From Sphingobium nicotianae (lineage in GTDB: Bacteria > Pseudomonadota > Alphaproteobacteria > Sphingomonadales > Sphingomonadaceae), in assembly GCF_018603885.1 (NCBI RefSeq), contig NZ_JAHGAW010000013.1, positions 62,001 through 126,000 of the forward strand: a stretch of 64,000 nucleotides of DNA, read 5' to 3'. A program made the translations under genes and the position numbers. Of this stretch, positions 25,227 through 33,681 are shown in pieces; the first letter of the stretch is position 1, and each line of letters starts with the position of its first letter. The notes under the pieces were generated by a model, which worked only from the letters and a program-made list of their open reading frames with translations, did not search any database and was not told the DNA's origin.

Positions 25227-27676
25227 GCAGCCCTCCGCACGGCCTGCGCAATGGCGGCCATGATCGTCTCGCGGTCGTAACGGTAGATGGAGGCGGGGCC
25301 GCCCGCCGCCGGATCGGCCACTTCGCGCAGCGCCAGCACGGGGACATCGCCCGCGGCGCAGACGGCGGCCTCATCGCTGCACAGGATGATGTCGGGTGTG
25401 CCGTCGCCGGCGGCGCCGAAGCTCACGTCATGCCCGGCCTGGAGCAGCAGGGGTGCCAGGATGTTGCGCATCCAGGGATCCTCGGCATCGGCGATGAGGC
25501 ACTGGATCGGCCGCGTGCCGCCCGCACCCACGCGTCGGCCCGCCGCCTCGGCGAAGACGGCGAAGGGATCGATCATTTCGAGCTGCGTGTCGCCGACCAT
25601 GACCAGGCCGGCGATGCGGCCCTGGGACAGCTGCGCGTCGAGCTTGCGTGGCACTTCGATGATATCGACGACATCCTCGATCAGATAGGAGATCTGCTCA
25701 TGGCCATCGTGAAGACGCAGCGACTTGGGTGTTCCGGTCTCGGCGCCCTGCGTGTTGAGTGCCGGCATCAGGCGGCCGTCGATCCGCGCGAAGGCGATGC
25801 CGTCGCTGATCGTGATCTGGCCGGCATCGAGATCCTCGACCCGGTCCACCACGGCGAGCGGCAGCAGGCGCTGCTTCCCGTCGCGCTCGCAGAAGACCAG
25901 GGCCTGGATCGTCTCCGCCCGAACATCGGCATCGGCCTTGATCGCGGTCGGCCGCGCCTTGCTGTCGGCCTCGCGCAGCGGCAGCTCGGCTTTCTGGGCA
26001 AGGCCGGCAGCATCGAGCAGAAGCATCGGCTGGCCGTTGTCGGGCAGCGTCATCCCGGCAAAGACGCCTGCGGCGGTGATCGCGGGGGATGCCGGACGGA
26101 TAACCAGCTCCTCATTGCTGTCGACCGCCTCGACGCCGAGCACATAGGGCTGGCCGATCGACGAGCGCACGACCATGAGGGTGCGCGGACCGGAAAGCTC
26201 GGTGTTGCGCTCCAGGCCGAGAATATCCTCAAGCTCGATCAGCGAATAGCGCTCGCCACGGATCGTCGCGATCCGTGCGCCGCCGATGGTCTCGATCGCG
26301 ATCATCGAGCTGTTCTGGTGCAGCAACTCGACGACATTGCCGCGCGGCATGGCGAAGAAGAGCGCGCCACTGCGCACGATGAGGCCCGGAATGATGGTGA
26401 GCGTGAGCGGCACGCGCATCGTGATCGTCGTGCCCTGGCCCGCCGCACTGGTGACACCGATCACACCGCCGATCTGCTCGATATTGGCGCGCACCACGTC
26501 CATGCCGACGCCGCGGCCGGAAATGGAAGTGACCGCCGCCGCCGTGGAGAGGCCGGGGTGGAAGATGAGGTTGAGCTTCTCGCCATCGGAGAGCAAGGAC
26601 GCCTCCGCCGCGGAGAACAAACGGGCCGCTATGGCCTTCTCGACCAGCGCTGCACGATTGATGCCGCGCCCGTCGTCGCTGATCTCGATGACGATCTGGT
26701 TGCCTGACTGGCGCGCGACGATGCGCAAGGTGCCCGCTTCGCTCTTGCCCGCCGCGATCCGGTCGGCCGGCGCCTCGACGCCGTGGTCAAGCGCATTGCG
26801 CACGATGTGGGTAAGCGGATCGACGACCATCTCGACCATCTCGCGGTCCATCTCGACATCGCCGCCGTCCAGCTCGAGCGTGGCTTTCTTGCCGAGCTCG
26901 CGGGTAAGGTCACGGACCATGCGCGGAATGGCCGCATAGAGCCGGTCGACGCGCTGCATCCGCGTCTTGCTGATCATGTCGCGCAGGTCCGCGACATTGG
27001 CCGACAGGCGCTCGAAGCTGCCTTCGAGATCCGGCCCGACACCATGGTCGCGCATCTTGCGGGCCAGATCGTTGCGCGCCAGCACCATGTCGGAAATGCC
27101 GTTCATGAGCTGGTCGATGAGGGCCAGCGGCAGGCGGATGGTGCGCGGAGCGCGCTCCCGGCTCCCGCCATCGCTGCTGCGGCGCGTGGGCGCCTCGGCA
27201 ACGGGCGTGTCGACGCGCACCTCATCCTCGTCCTCGGCGGGCGCGATAGCGATCTCGTCCCCGGTGGGCGTCGCCACCGGGAGGGGGGCGAAAATCTCGA
27301 AACCGCCCGAATTCATGGACAGCGCGTCGAGCAGCGCGTCATCCTCCGATTCGGGAATCTGCTCTTCCTCGCCGATGCTGCGGGCGAGGGCCCCGATGCG
27401 GTCCATGACGGCGAGCACGGCGCTGACTGTGGCGGGATCGGCGATCCGCTCGCCGCGCCGCACGGCCGCGAGCACGTCCTCGGCGCAATGGGCAAGCCGC
27501 TCGAAACGCGGCAGATTGAGAAAGCCGCAGCTCCCCTTCACCGTATGGAAGAAGCGGAAGAAGGCATCGAGACGCGCGCTTTCGGAAGGATCAGCCTCCC
27601 ACGCGACGATCTCGCCGGAGAGCGTCTCCAGCGTTTCCAGCGTCTCCGCGATGAATTCTCCGAGTATTTCGTCCAT
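25223..27676 (-). CDS. cheA: CheA-type histidine kinase with extra CheW-like region and a degenerate receiver
   Basis: This is an 817-aa kinase. The HPt domain has His44 (FFHTVKGSCGF). No clear CheY-binding P2 domain follows, only an acidic linker (about 100-180). The dimerisation helix pair, HATPase (IVRNALDHGVE, DDGRGIN, GRGVGMDVV) and a CheW-like P5 domain come next. The C-terminal 240 or so residues add a second CheW-like stretch (IQALVFCERDGKQRLLPLAVV through IDPFAVFAE) and a receiver-like end (IQCLIADAEDPWMRNILAPLLL). That end seems to lack the phosphoacceptor: IILCSDEA stands where LLD usually is. It is the first gene of the che operon. Confidence 0.94.
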   Translation of the reverse strand: MDEILGEFIAETLETLETLSGEIVAWEADPSESARLDAFFRFFHTVKGSCGFLNLPRFERLAHCAEDVLAAVRRGERIADPATVSAVLAVMDRIGALARSIGEEEQIPESEDDALLDALSMNSGGFEIFAPLPVATPTGDEIAIAPAEDEDEVRVDTPVAEAPTRRSSDGGSRERAPRTIRLPLALIDQLMNGISDMVLARNDLARKMRDHGVGPDLEGSFERLSANVADLRDMISKTRMQRVDRLYAAIPRMVRDLTRELGKKATLELDGGDVEMDREMVEMVVDPLTHIVRNALDHGVEAPADRIAAGKSEAGTLRIVARQSGNQIVIEISDDGRGINRAALVEKAIAARLFSAAEASLLSDGEKLNLIFHPGLSTAAAVTSISGRGVGMDVVRANIEQIGGVIGVTSAAGQGTTITMRVPLTLTIIPGLIVRSGALFFAMPRGNVVELLHQNSSMIAIETIGGARIATIRGERYSLIELEDILGLERNTELSGPRTLMVVRSSIGQPYVLGVEAVDSNEELVIRPASPAITAAGVFAGMTLPDNGQPMLLLDAAGLAQKAELPLREADSKARPTAIKADADVRAETIQALVFCERDGKQRLLPLAVVDRVEDLDAGQITISDGIAFARIDGRLMPALNTQGAETGTPKSLRLHDGHEQISYLIEDVVDIIEVPRKLDAQLSQGRIAGLVMVGDTQLEMIDPFAVFAEAAGRRVGAGGTRPIQCLIADAEDPWMRNILAPLLLQAGHDVSFGAAGDGTPDIILCSDEAAVCAAGDVPVLALREVADPAAGGPASIYRYDRETIMAAIAQAVRRAA

Positions 27677-28144
27677 GCTCTGGCCCGCCGATCAGGAACC
27701 CCCTCATGGCGCGAGTGGCGTTAAATCCGGGTTAAGTGCGTGAAAATGGTGACCGCTCTCGGTACGGCTTCCCCGGCTCGCCAACGCGCGGCCCGATCCT
27801 GGAGGCGCAGCAAGGGACGGGATCAGCTCCGGATTTTTCACCGACTTTCGGTCCGCCCTTCGCATTCGCCGTCTATCGCCTGCGGCCCATTCGTTCGTCG
27901 CTCGGATGCACCGCTTGGTCTTATTGCAGTGCAGAAAAACCGCCATGTTGAGCGCTGTGTATGTCGCCCAGTGCTCACAGGATTTTCCGCACTTTTACAA
28001 AATCTTGGCTCATGGCGAGTCGGTTCCCGAATCAAGGTAAATTTTTTTCGTTAATGCGGGATCGATTGTCCGGGAACTTCGTATCGCCCTTGGAAACGTC
28101 ACGCTTGGTGGGCCGTGGCGTGTTCTGAGATGGGAGATAATCAG
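27677..28144. other. Intergenic region, 468 bp, divergent promoters
   Basis: No convincing gene is found. It must hold the promoters of cheA (leftward) and of the PEP-CTERM gene at 28145 (rightward). An AT-rich patch (about 28035-28060, TAAATTTTTTTCGTTAAT) lies before the latter. Short open frames on both strands here have poor codon use and no ribosome sites. Confidence 0.6.
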
Positions 28145-28678
28145 ATGAATAAGCTTGCAATGGCGACCGCAGCCGCGTTCGCGCTTGCTTGGGCTCCAGC
28201 GGCCCAGGCGACGGTGTATCATGTCGGTGATCCGAATTTTCAGATCACCAACGGTACGCCGTTTACACCTTCGATCACGGCACTCTTCTTCGCCTCGTTC
28301 GGCGCGACCGGCGCGTTCGACGACACGTTCGAGTTCACGATCCCGCAGAATGGCTTCGGCAGCGGGTCGATTTCGACGAGCTTCTCGAACGGATCGACCA
28401 ACAAGCTGGTGATCACGGATCTGATCATCAACGGCGTGTCCTACGCCTTGATCGATGAGCCGAACGGCCAGTCGAGGTCGGTCGGCGGTATCCCGATCTT
28501 CGCCTTCGGCCTGAACACGATCCAGGTGAAGGGCAATGTGACCGGTTCCGGTCTCTATACCGGCACGGCGACCTTCACGGCCGTGCCCGAGCCGGCGCAG
28601 TGGGCCATGATGGTGGGCGGCTTTGCGGTGCTCGGCGCGGCGGTGCGTCGCCGGTCGGTCAGGGTCGCCTTCTCCTAA
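28145..28678 (+). CDS. Secreted PEPxxWA-CTERM protein, FxDxF type
   Basis: This is a 177-aa protein with a signal peptide (MNKLAMATAAAFALAWAPAAQA), a beta-rich middle with the FxDxF-type motif FDDTFEFTIP, and the tail VPEPAQWAMMVGGFAVLGAAVRRR for exosortase sorting. The FxDxF group of PEP-CTERM proteins is small and of unknown function. GGGAGA stands 9 nt before the ATG. A strong terminator follows the stop. It is a single gene. Confidence 0.88.
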   Translation: MNKLAMATAAAFALAWAPAAQATVYHVGDPNFQITNGTPFTPSITALFFASFGATGAFDDTFEFTIPQNGFGSGSISTSFSNGSTNKLVITDLIINGVSYALIDEPNGQSRSVGGIPIFAFGLNTIQVKGNVTGSGLYTGTATFTAVPEPAQWAMMVGGFAVLGAAVRRRSVRVAFS

Positions 28679-28699
28679 TCGGGAGACCCACCTCAGCGG

Positions 28700-28730
28700 A
28701 AACGGACCGTCGCTTGCGACGGCCCGTTTT
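28700..28730 (+). terminator. Rho-independent terminator of the PEP-CTERM gene
   Basis: The stem CCGTCGC-TT-GCGACGG (28707-28722), extended by AAACGG/CCGTTT, is followed by TTTT. It lies 22 bp after the stop codon. Confidence 0.85.
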
Positions 28731-28736
28731 CGTGCG

Positions 28737-28767
28737 CACTAGTGCACATATATAATGTGCACTAGTG
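28737..28767. promoter_or_regulatory. Perfect 11-bp palindrome with a TATAAT core, probable operator/promoter
   Basis: The arms CACTAGTGCAC (28737-28747) and GTGCACTAGTG (28757-28767) are perfect inverted copies around ATATATAAT. The TATAAT at 28751-28756 matches a -10 box, but no good -35 is seen at 16-18 bp. Such symmetry in an AT-rich context fits a repressor or activator site. The first gene downstream on the plus strand is the FeeM-like synthase at 29118. Confidence 0.5.
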
Positions 28768-29117
28768 GCCTCAAAAAGCGCGGAAATAGGTCATTTTTGC
28801 GCATACAGAATGGCTGGTCTCAACATCGCCACGCTTCGCCGTGCGAAGGCATATCCGAAATAGAAAATTAACCTTGCGACTGGTTTATATGCTGCGGTGC
28901 AAGGGCAAAAATCCTCTGCTCGCATAGAACAGACCTTGATGGCGACGGGCGCGGGTCGATCCCTGCATGGCCGCGCGGCTCGGATGGACCGGGCGGCGGT
29001 CTAACAATAGACAGTCGGGGGAACGGGGGCTTCGTTCACCGTCACGATCCATTTGCCGGGCTTGCCGCCTTGCAAAGCGATGTCCCGTGCCGACCGACTG
29101 AGATCGAGGGTCGTCCC
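28768..29117. other. Intergenic region, 350 bp, unusually AT-rich for this genome
   Basis: This is the long leader before the FeeM-like synthase. The stretch 28770-28920 (CTCAAAAAGCGCGGAAATAGG..., TATCCGAAATAGAAAATTAACC) is clearly poorer in G+C than its surroundings. No gene or known RNA motif is recognised; it probably contains the synthase promoter. Confidence 0.5.
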
Positions 29118-29888
29118 ATGTCGCTCATGTTGCAGCACCGGCAGCGCTTTGCTGGGCAGGTTTTCTCCGAGTTTCCGCGTCCCTCGGGCCGCGACAGCAT
29201 CTATTTCGATCATGTCGTGATGCCTGGCGAGAGCGTCGAGCGGCGGCTCGACGTGCGCCTCGCGACCTGCGCGGCGGACCGCGATCTGGCGCGGATGCTG
29301 ATCAACAAAATGTATGACTGGCGCGGCTATGGCTGCGATCATGTCATTCCCGCGTCCGAGCGGCACTCGACCTTCCTCGCCAGCCTGGACGACCAGACCG
29401 TCGGCACGATCACGCTGGCGGTCGATGCCGATGGTGGGCTGGCGGCGGACCGCATCTTCCGCGACGAGATCAACAGTTTTCGCCGCGTACCCGGCGCGCG
29501 CGTGTGCGAGCTGACCAAGCTGGCGTTCGACACCGAGATGCCCTCGCGCAAGCTGATGGCCTCGCTGTTCCACATCGTCTTCATCTACGGCAAGAGGCGC
29601 CACCGTTGCACGGACCTGTTCATCGAGGTCAATCCGCGCCATCGCCGCTTCTATGAGGCGATGCTGGGCTTCACGCCGATCGGCGGGCTCAAGGAAAATG
29701 AGAGCGTCGGCGCGCCCGCGCAGCTCATGTGGCTCAAGGTGGCGGACATCGCGACGCGCATCAGCGAATATGCCGGGCGTGCCCCGAGCGCCAATTGCCG
29801 CTCGCTCTATCCGCTCTTCCTCACGCGTTCGGACGAGCGCAGTGTCAGGGCGCGGCTATCGCGCTCTTTCAGCGATCACTTCCAATAG
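29118..29888 (+). CDS. N-acyl amino acid synthase, FeeM-like (GNAT fold)
   Basis: This is a 256-aa protein of the FeeM-type acyltransferases, relatives of LuxI-type autoinducer synthases, which link a fatty acyl group from acyl-ACP to an amino acid. Family blocks are clear: CAADRDLARMLINKMYDWRGYG, ASLDDQTVGTITLAVDADGG, RVCELTKLAFD, LFHIVFIYGKRR, DLFIEVNPRHRRFYEAMLGF and AQLMWLKV. The ATG at 29118 has GAGGG 7 nt upstream. It is a single gene. The product (acyl chain, amino acid) cannot be deduced; roles in membrane lipids or signalling are both possible. Confidence 0.85.
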   Translation: MSLMLQHRQRFAGQVFSEFPRPSGRDSIYFDHVVMPGESVERRLDVRLATCAADRDLARMLINKMYDWRGYGCDHVIPASERHSTFLASLDDQTVGTITLAVDADGGLAADRIFRDEINSFRRVPGARVCELTKLAFDTEMPSRKLMASLFHIVFIYGKRRHRCTDLFIEVNPRHRRFYEAMLGFTPIGGLKENESVGAPAQLMWLKVADIATRISEYAGRAPSANCRSLYPLFLTRSDERSVRARLSRSFSDHFQ

Positions 29889-30021
29889 GACTCCCGGTTC
29901 CGGAACCAAGGTCTTGAAAGGGGCCGCCGCCTGGCCGTGGGAGATTGCCGAGCAGCGGTCCCGTTCATATAATGCGTCAACTGTCGCCTAGTTCCCATTT
30001 GGCGAAAAAAATCGCCTGTTA

Positions 30022-30666
30022 TCAGCGCGCCGGAAGACTCGCGCCGAACATCAGGAAGGGATCCTCGGGCGCTGAGATCAGAATCTGCCCGCCGCATTGC
30101 TCGGCGATGGTGCGGATCATGAAGGCGGCGGCCGTGCGGGTCGTGACCTCGCCCGAGCTGCCCTCGACCGCCGCGCGGATAGCGGGATCGAAGATCAGCT
30201 TCGCGCCCTCGCCGCGCACCGCAATCTCGGTGACGCCGCCGCGCTCTTCCGCGCCGATCGCGATCACGCCGCCGCGCGGCAGCGCCTCGCCCGTCATCAG
30301 CACCAGATTGAGCAGCAGCTTGGCGGCCGGCTTGGAGAGTGCGTCGCTGTCGATCATCCACTCGAGCGACAGCTTGCCGCCGGCCGGGAACATGCCCTCG
30401 ACCGCGTTGCGGATCTCATGCACCGGGATCGCCTCGCCGTATCCCCCGGCGGCGCCGAACGCCAAACGGAAAAATTTGAGCTTGCCCGCCGTGGTGCGCG
30501 CGCTGTCGCCGAGCAGCCCGAAGCATTGCTCGCGCATCTGCGGGTCGGTCTCGACCGCGAGCAATTCAAGGCCGTTGTTGAGCGCGCCCACGGGGCTCAG
30601 CAGGTCATGGCAAAGGCGCGAGCAGAGAAGGCTGGCGAAGTCGATGGGATCGGGGGATTGTGCCAA
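30022..30666 (-). CDS. chpT: Histidine phosphotransferase ChpT
   Basis: ChpT passes phosphate from the hybrid kinase CckA to the cell-cycle regulators CtrA and CpdR in alphaproteobacteria. This 214-aa protein has the phosphoacceptor His in SRLCHDLLSPVGALNNGLELL near the start and a C-terminal ATPase-like domain without nucleotide motifs (LLLNLVLMTGEALPRGG), as expected. A TTG at 30666 is the likely start: AGAGG is 10 nt upstream, and homologues begin close to DPIDFASLL. An open frame extends to 30729. CckA and CtrA are not in the window. Confidence 0.88.
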   Translation of the reverse strand: MAQSPDPIDFASLLCSRLCHDLLSPVGALNNGLELLAVETDPQMREQCFGLLGDSARTTAGKLKFFRLAFGAAGGYGEAIPVHEIRNAVEGMFPAGGKLSLEWMIDSDALSKPAAKLLLNLVLMTGEALPRGGVIAIGAEERGGVTEIAVRGEGAKLIFDPAIRAAVEGSSGEVTTRTAAAFMIRTIAEQCGGQILISAPEDPFLMFGASLPAR

Positions 30667-30700
30667 AATCGGGCATCCTCTTATAGGGTAAGGCCCGGTC

Positions 30701-31153
30701 CTAATGCCCCTGCGGGCGGGACGGCGCAAGGTCGGGATGCGGTACGATCGTCACGTCCACCGCGTCAAAGCATCCGTGCAGCGCGCCGGAGGGGCCGGCC
30801 CGCCAGGCGCGGATGGCGCCGTCACCGCCGACGATGAGCCAGATCTCGCCGCCTCGCTCGGCCATCGCCGCATCGGTCGCGGACGGCAGGGAATCGCCCG
30901 TGGGATGCGAGTGGTAATGGCCGATGATGGCCGGTCCGCCCGTGCGCGCGGCGCGGTGCGCGGCGATCAGCACGGCGGGATCGATCTCGAAACGATGCGC
31001 GGGATGCGCGGCGACATTGGCCGCCGACCGAACCGCCCGCACCATGCCCGTCATGCGATCACCGAGCAGCAGACCGCAGCACTCCCGTGCGCTTTCTGCA
31101 TCCGCATGTGCATGAATTGCGCGAAGCTGCACGGTTGAAATGAGGAGGCTCAT
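30701..31153 (-). CDS. JAMM/MPN-domain metallopeptidase-like protein
   Basis: This 150-aa protein has the complete JAMM zinc motif: Glu in ARECCGLLLGD (about 24) and IIGHYHSHPTGDSLPSATD (HxH...D, about 78-96). Bacterial JAMM proteins process sulfur carriers, siderophore or cysteine pathways, or ubiquitin-like tails; the substrate here is unknown. It is nearly head to head with rluD (15 bp), so its promoter overlaps that gene. The ATG at 31153 is preferred to a GTG two codons earlier. Confidence 0.87.
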   Translation of the reverse strand: MSLLISTVQLRAIHAHADAESARECCGLLLGDRMTGMVRAVRSAANVAAHPAHRFEIDPAVLIAAHRAARTGGPAIIGHYHSHPTGDSLPSATDAAMAERGGEIWLIVGGDGAIRAWRAGPSGALHGCFDAVDVTIVPHPDLAPSRPQGH

Positions 31154-31168
31154 CCCCACATTCTACCT

Positions 31169-32122
31169 GTGGTTGAGGGGGTTGTCAGTCTTTCGGCGGA
31201 AATCACGCCAGCGCTCGCGGGTTCGCGCCTGGATCGCGCGCTCGCGACCCTGTTTCCCGATCTTTCGCGCGAGCGCGTGAAGGCCCTCATCCTGCAGGGC
31301 CATGTCACCGGCCCCGGCGGCGGGGCGGTCAGCGATCCGTCGCTCAAGGTGAAGGCCGACACGGCGTTCGCGCTCGCCATTCCCGAGGCGACCCCGGCCG
31401 AGGCGGTGGCGCAGGAGATCGATCTCGTCATCGCCTATGAGGACCAGCACCTCATCGTCATCGACAAGCCTGCCGGCATGGTCGTCCATCCCGCCGCCGG
31501 CAATCTCGACGGCACGCTGGTGAACGCCCTGCTGCATCATTGCGCGGGGCAGCTCTCCGGCATCGGCGGCGTGGCGCGGCCCGGCATCGTCCATCGCATC
31601 GATAAGGATACGTCCGGGCTGCTCGTCGTGGCCAAGAGCGACATCGCGCACGAGGGGCTGGCGAAGCAGTTCAAGGATCACAGCATCGAACGGCGCTACC
31701 TGGCGATCGTCAATGGCCGGCCCAGTCCATCCTCGGGCAAGGTCGACCAGTGGATCGGCCGCTCGGACGGCGACCGAAAGAAGATGGCGGTCCAACGCGA
31801 AGGGCGCGGCAAGCATGCCGTGACGCATTACCGCACGCTGGAGCCGCTCGATCGCGCGGCGCTGGTGGAATGCCGGCTGGAGACCGGCCGCACGCATCAG
31901 GTCCGCGTTCACCTGGCGCATATCGGCCATCCGCTGCTGGGCGATCCGGTTTACAGCCGGGGTGGCCCGCATCGCCCCCTGCTTGCGCAACTGGGGTTTC
32001 ACCGGCAGGCGCTGCATGCCGTGAAACTCGGGTTCATTCATCCCGTCACAAGCAAGACTCTCAGCTTTGAAAGTCCAATTGCGGATGACATGCAGCAACT
32101 GTTCAGCCATCTAAGTGTATAA
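31169..32122 (+). CDS. rluD: RluD-type ribosomal large subunit pseudouridine synthase
   Basis: This 317-aa enzyme isomerises uridines of 23S rRNA (helix 69 for RluD). It has an N-terminal S4-like RNA-binding part (SRLDRALATLFPDLSRERVKALI), then DKPAGMVVHPAAGN, the catalytic Asp in VHRIDKDTSGLLVVAK, and RTHQVRVHLAHIGHPLLGDPVY. The frame begins at a GTG (31169) with no strong ribosome site, so the exact start is open. It stands directly upstream of rpoH (51 bp). Confidence 0.92.
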   Translation: MVEGVVSLSAEITPALAGSRLDRALATLFPDLSRERVKALILQGHVTGPGGGAVSDPSLKVKADTAFALAIPEATPAEAVAQEIDLVIAYEDQHLIVIDKPAGMVVHPAAGNLDGTLVNALLHHCAGQLSGIGGVARPGIVHRIDKDTSGLLVVAKSDIAHEGLAKQFKDHSIERRYLAIVNGRPSPSSGKVDQWIGRSDGDRKKMAVQREGRGKHAVTHYRTLEPLDRAALVECRLETGRTHQVRVHLAHIGHPLLGDPVYSRGGPHRPLLAQLGFHRQALHAVKLGFIHPVTSKTLSFESPIADDMQQLFSHLSV

Positions 32123-32173
32123 GAGTCGACGTGATGACCCCTCTCTTGTCGCGTCCTGCGAAAGGCCAAATCC

Positions 32174-33082
32174 GTGAGTAATGGTAGCAATGTCCCCGCG
32201 ACGATCCCGGCGCTTGGCGGCGATGCCAGTCTGAACCGCTATCTGTCGGAGATTCGCAAGTTCCCGATCCTGAAGCCCGAGGAAGAGTATATGCTCGCCA
32301 AGCGCTATCAGGAGCATGGCGACCCCGAGGCCGCCGCCCGTCTCGTGACCAGCCATCTGCGTCTCGTGGCGAAGATCGCCATGGGCTATCGCGGCTATGG
32401 CCTGCCGGTCGCCGAGCTGATCAGCGAAGGCAATATCGGCCTCATGCAGGGCGTGAAGAAGTTCGAGCCGGAGCGCGGCTTCCGTCTCGCGACCTATGCC
32501 ATGTGGTGGATCCGCGCCTCGATCCAGGAATTCATCCTGCGCTCGTGGAGCCTGGTCAAGATCGGCACGACCGCCGCGCAGAAGAAGCTCTTCTTCAACC
32601 TGCGCCGCATGAAGAACAATCTCGAAGCGTTCGAGGATGGCGATCTGCATCCCGATGACGTCGCCAAGATCGCCACCGATCTCGGCGTCTCGACCGACGA
32701 CGTCATCTCGATGAACCGGCGCATGGCGATGGGCGGCGACACCTCGCTCAACGTCTCGGTCAACGAGGATGGCGAAGGGCAGTGGCAGGACTGGCTGGCG
32801 GACGAAGGCCCGCTGCAGGACGAGCGTATCGCCAACGCCCAGGAGACGGACCTGCGCCACTCCATGCTGCTCGACGCGATGGACGACCTCAACGATCGCG
32901 AGAAGCATATCCTGCAGGAGCGCCGCCTCGCCGAGGAGCCCAAGACGCTTGAAGAGCTCAGCCAGGTCTACGGCGTGTCGCGTGAGCGCGTTCGCCAGAT
33001 CGAGGTGCGCGCCTTCGAGAAGCTCCAGCGCGCGATGATGCGCCTTGCCGGCGAGAAGCGCCTGATGCCCGTCGCGGGCTGA
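32174..33082 (+). CDS. rpoH: RNA polymerase sigma factor RpoH (heat-shock sigma-32)
   Basis: This 302-aa sigma-70 family protein has regions 1.2-2.4 (LNRYLSEIRKFPIL, SHLRLVAKIAMGYRGYG, EGNIGLMQGVKKFEP, LATYAMWWIRASIQEFILRSWSLVK), the RpoH box (TTAAQKKLFFNLRRMK) and region 4 (TLEELSQVYGVSRERVRQIEVRAFEKLQ). It directs transcription of heat-shock genes. The start is a GTG with AAGG 10 nt upstream. Alphaproteobacteria often have two RpoH copies; only one is in the window. Confidence 0.96.
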   Translation: MSNGSNVPATIPALGGDASLNRYLSEIRKFPILKPEEEYMLAKRYQEHGDPEAAARLVTSHLRLVAKIAMGYRGYGLPVAELISEGNIGLMQGVKKFEPERGFRLATYAMWWIRASIQEFILRSWSLVKIGTTAAQKKLFFNLRRMKNNLEAFEDGDLHPDDVAKIATDLGVSTDDVISMNRRMAMGGDTSLNVSVNEDGEGQWQDWLADEGPLQDERIANAQETDLRHSMLLDAMDDLNDREKHILQERRLAEEPKTLEELSQVYGVSRERVRQIEVRAFEKLQRAMMRLAGEKRLMPVAG

Positions 33083-33103
33083 CGCGCACCGGTCGCAGCG
33101 ACC

Positions 33104-33622
33104 GTGACTCGTGAGATTGCTGTCGCTGTTTATCTCCTCGCCCTGATCCTCGTCTGGCGCGCGCGGCCCCTGCGCCGCGCGCCCGCTTTCTGGAAGGTGA
33201 CCATGCTGACGATCGGATTGCTTGCGATCGATCGGCAGTTTGCGTTGCTCGACCGCGTGACCGACATGGTCCGTGGGCTGGCGGAGGCCGGGCAATGGTA
33301 CGATCGGCGTGAGACGCCGCAACGCGAGGCGGCGATCGGCATCCTGCTCGGTGCCGCCCTGCTCATGGCCGGGCTCCTTATCCTTCTGCGCCGCGCGACC
33401 TGGCCGATCCGCGCCGTGGCGCTCGCGACGTCCGCCCTGCTCGCGCTCGCGTTGCTCAAAGCCATCTCGTTGCACGGCCTCGACGCGATGCTCGGGCTGC
33501 GGCTGGTGCCTGGCTTGCCGCTCAGCCTCAGTGCCGGGATCGAGCTGGCCTGCCTCGCCATTATCATCGCTGGTGCAGCGCTCGCCGTGCGGCGGCGGGA
33601 CGCGGGCGCTCGTCGATCCTAG
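33104..33622 (+). CDS. Four-helix membrane protein, unknown function
   Basis: This is a 172-aa protein with four predicted membrane helices: near 6-18, 32-42, 77-96 and 104-118, plus a last one near 145-162 (LACLAIIIAGAALAV), so four or five. Loops are Arg-rich. It starts with a GTG 21 bp after rpoH and could be cotranscribed with it. No family is recognised. A gene rather than chance is supported by the clear membrane pattern. Confidence 0.6.
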   Translation: MTREIAVAVYLLALILVWRARPLRRAPAFWKVTMLTIGLLAIDRQFALLDRVTDMVRGLAEAGQWYDRRETPQREAAIGILLGAALLMAGLLILLRRATWPIRAVALATSALLALALLKAISLHGLDAMLGLRLVPGLPLSLSAGIELACLAIIIAGAALAVRRRDAGARRS

Positions 33623-33681
33623 CGCTCTGTTAAGGCTTTTTTGGCATAGGCACGGCGATTATCTTCCTGGAGCCTATCGCC

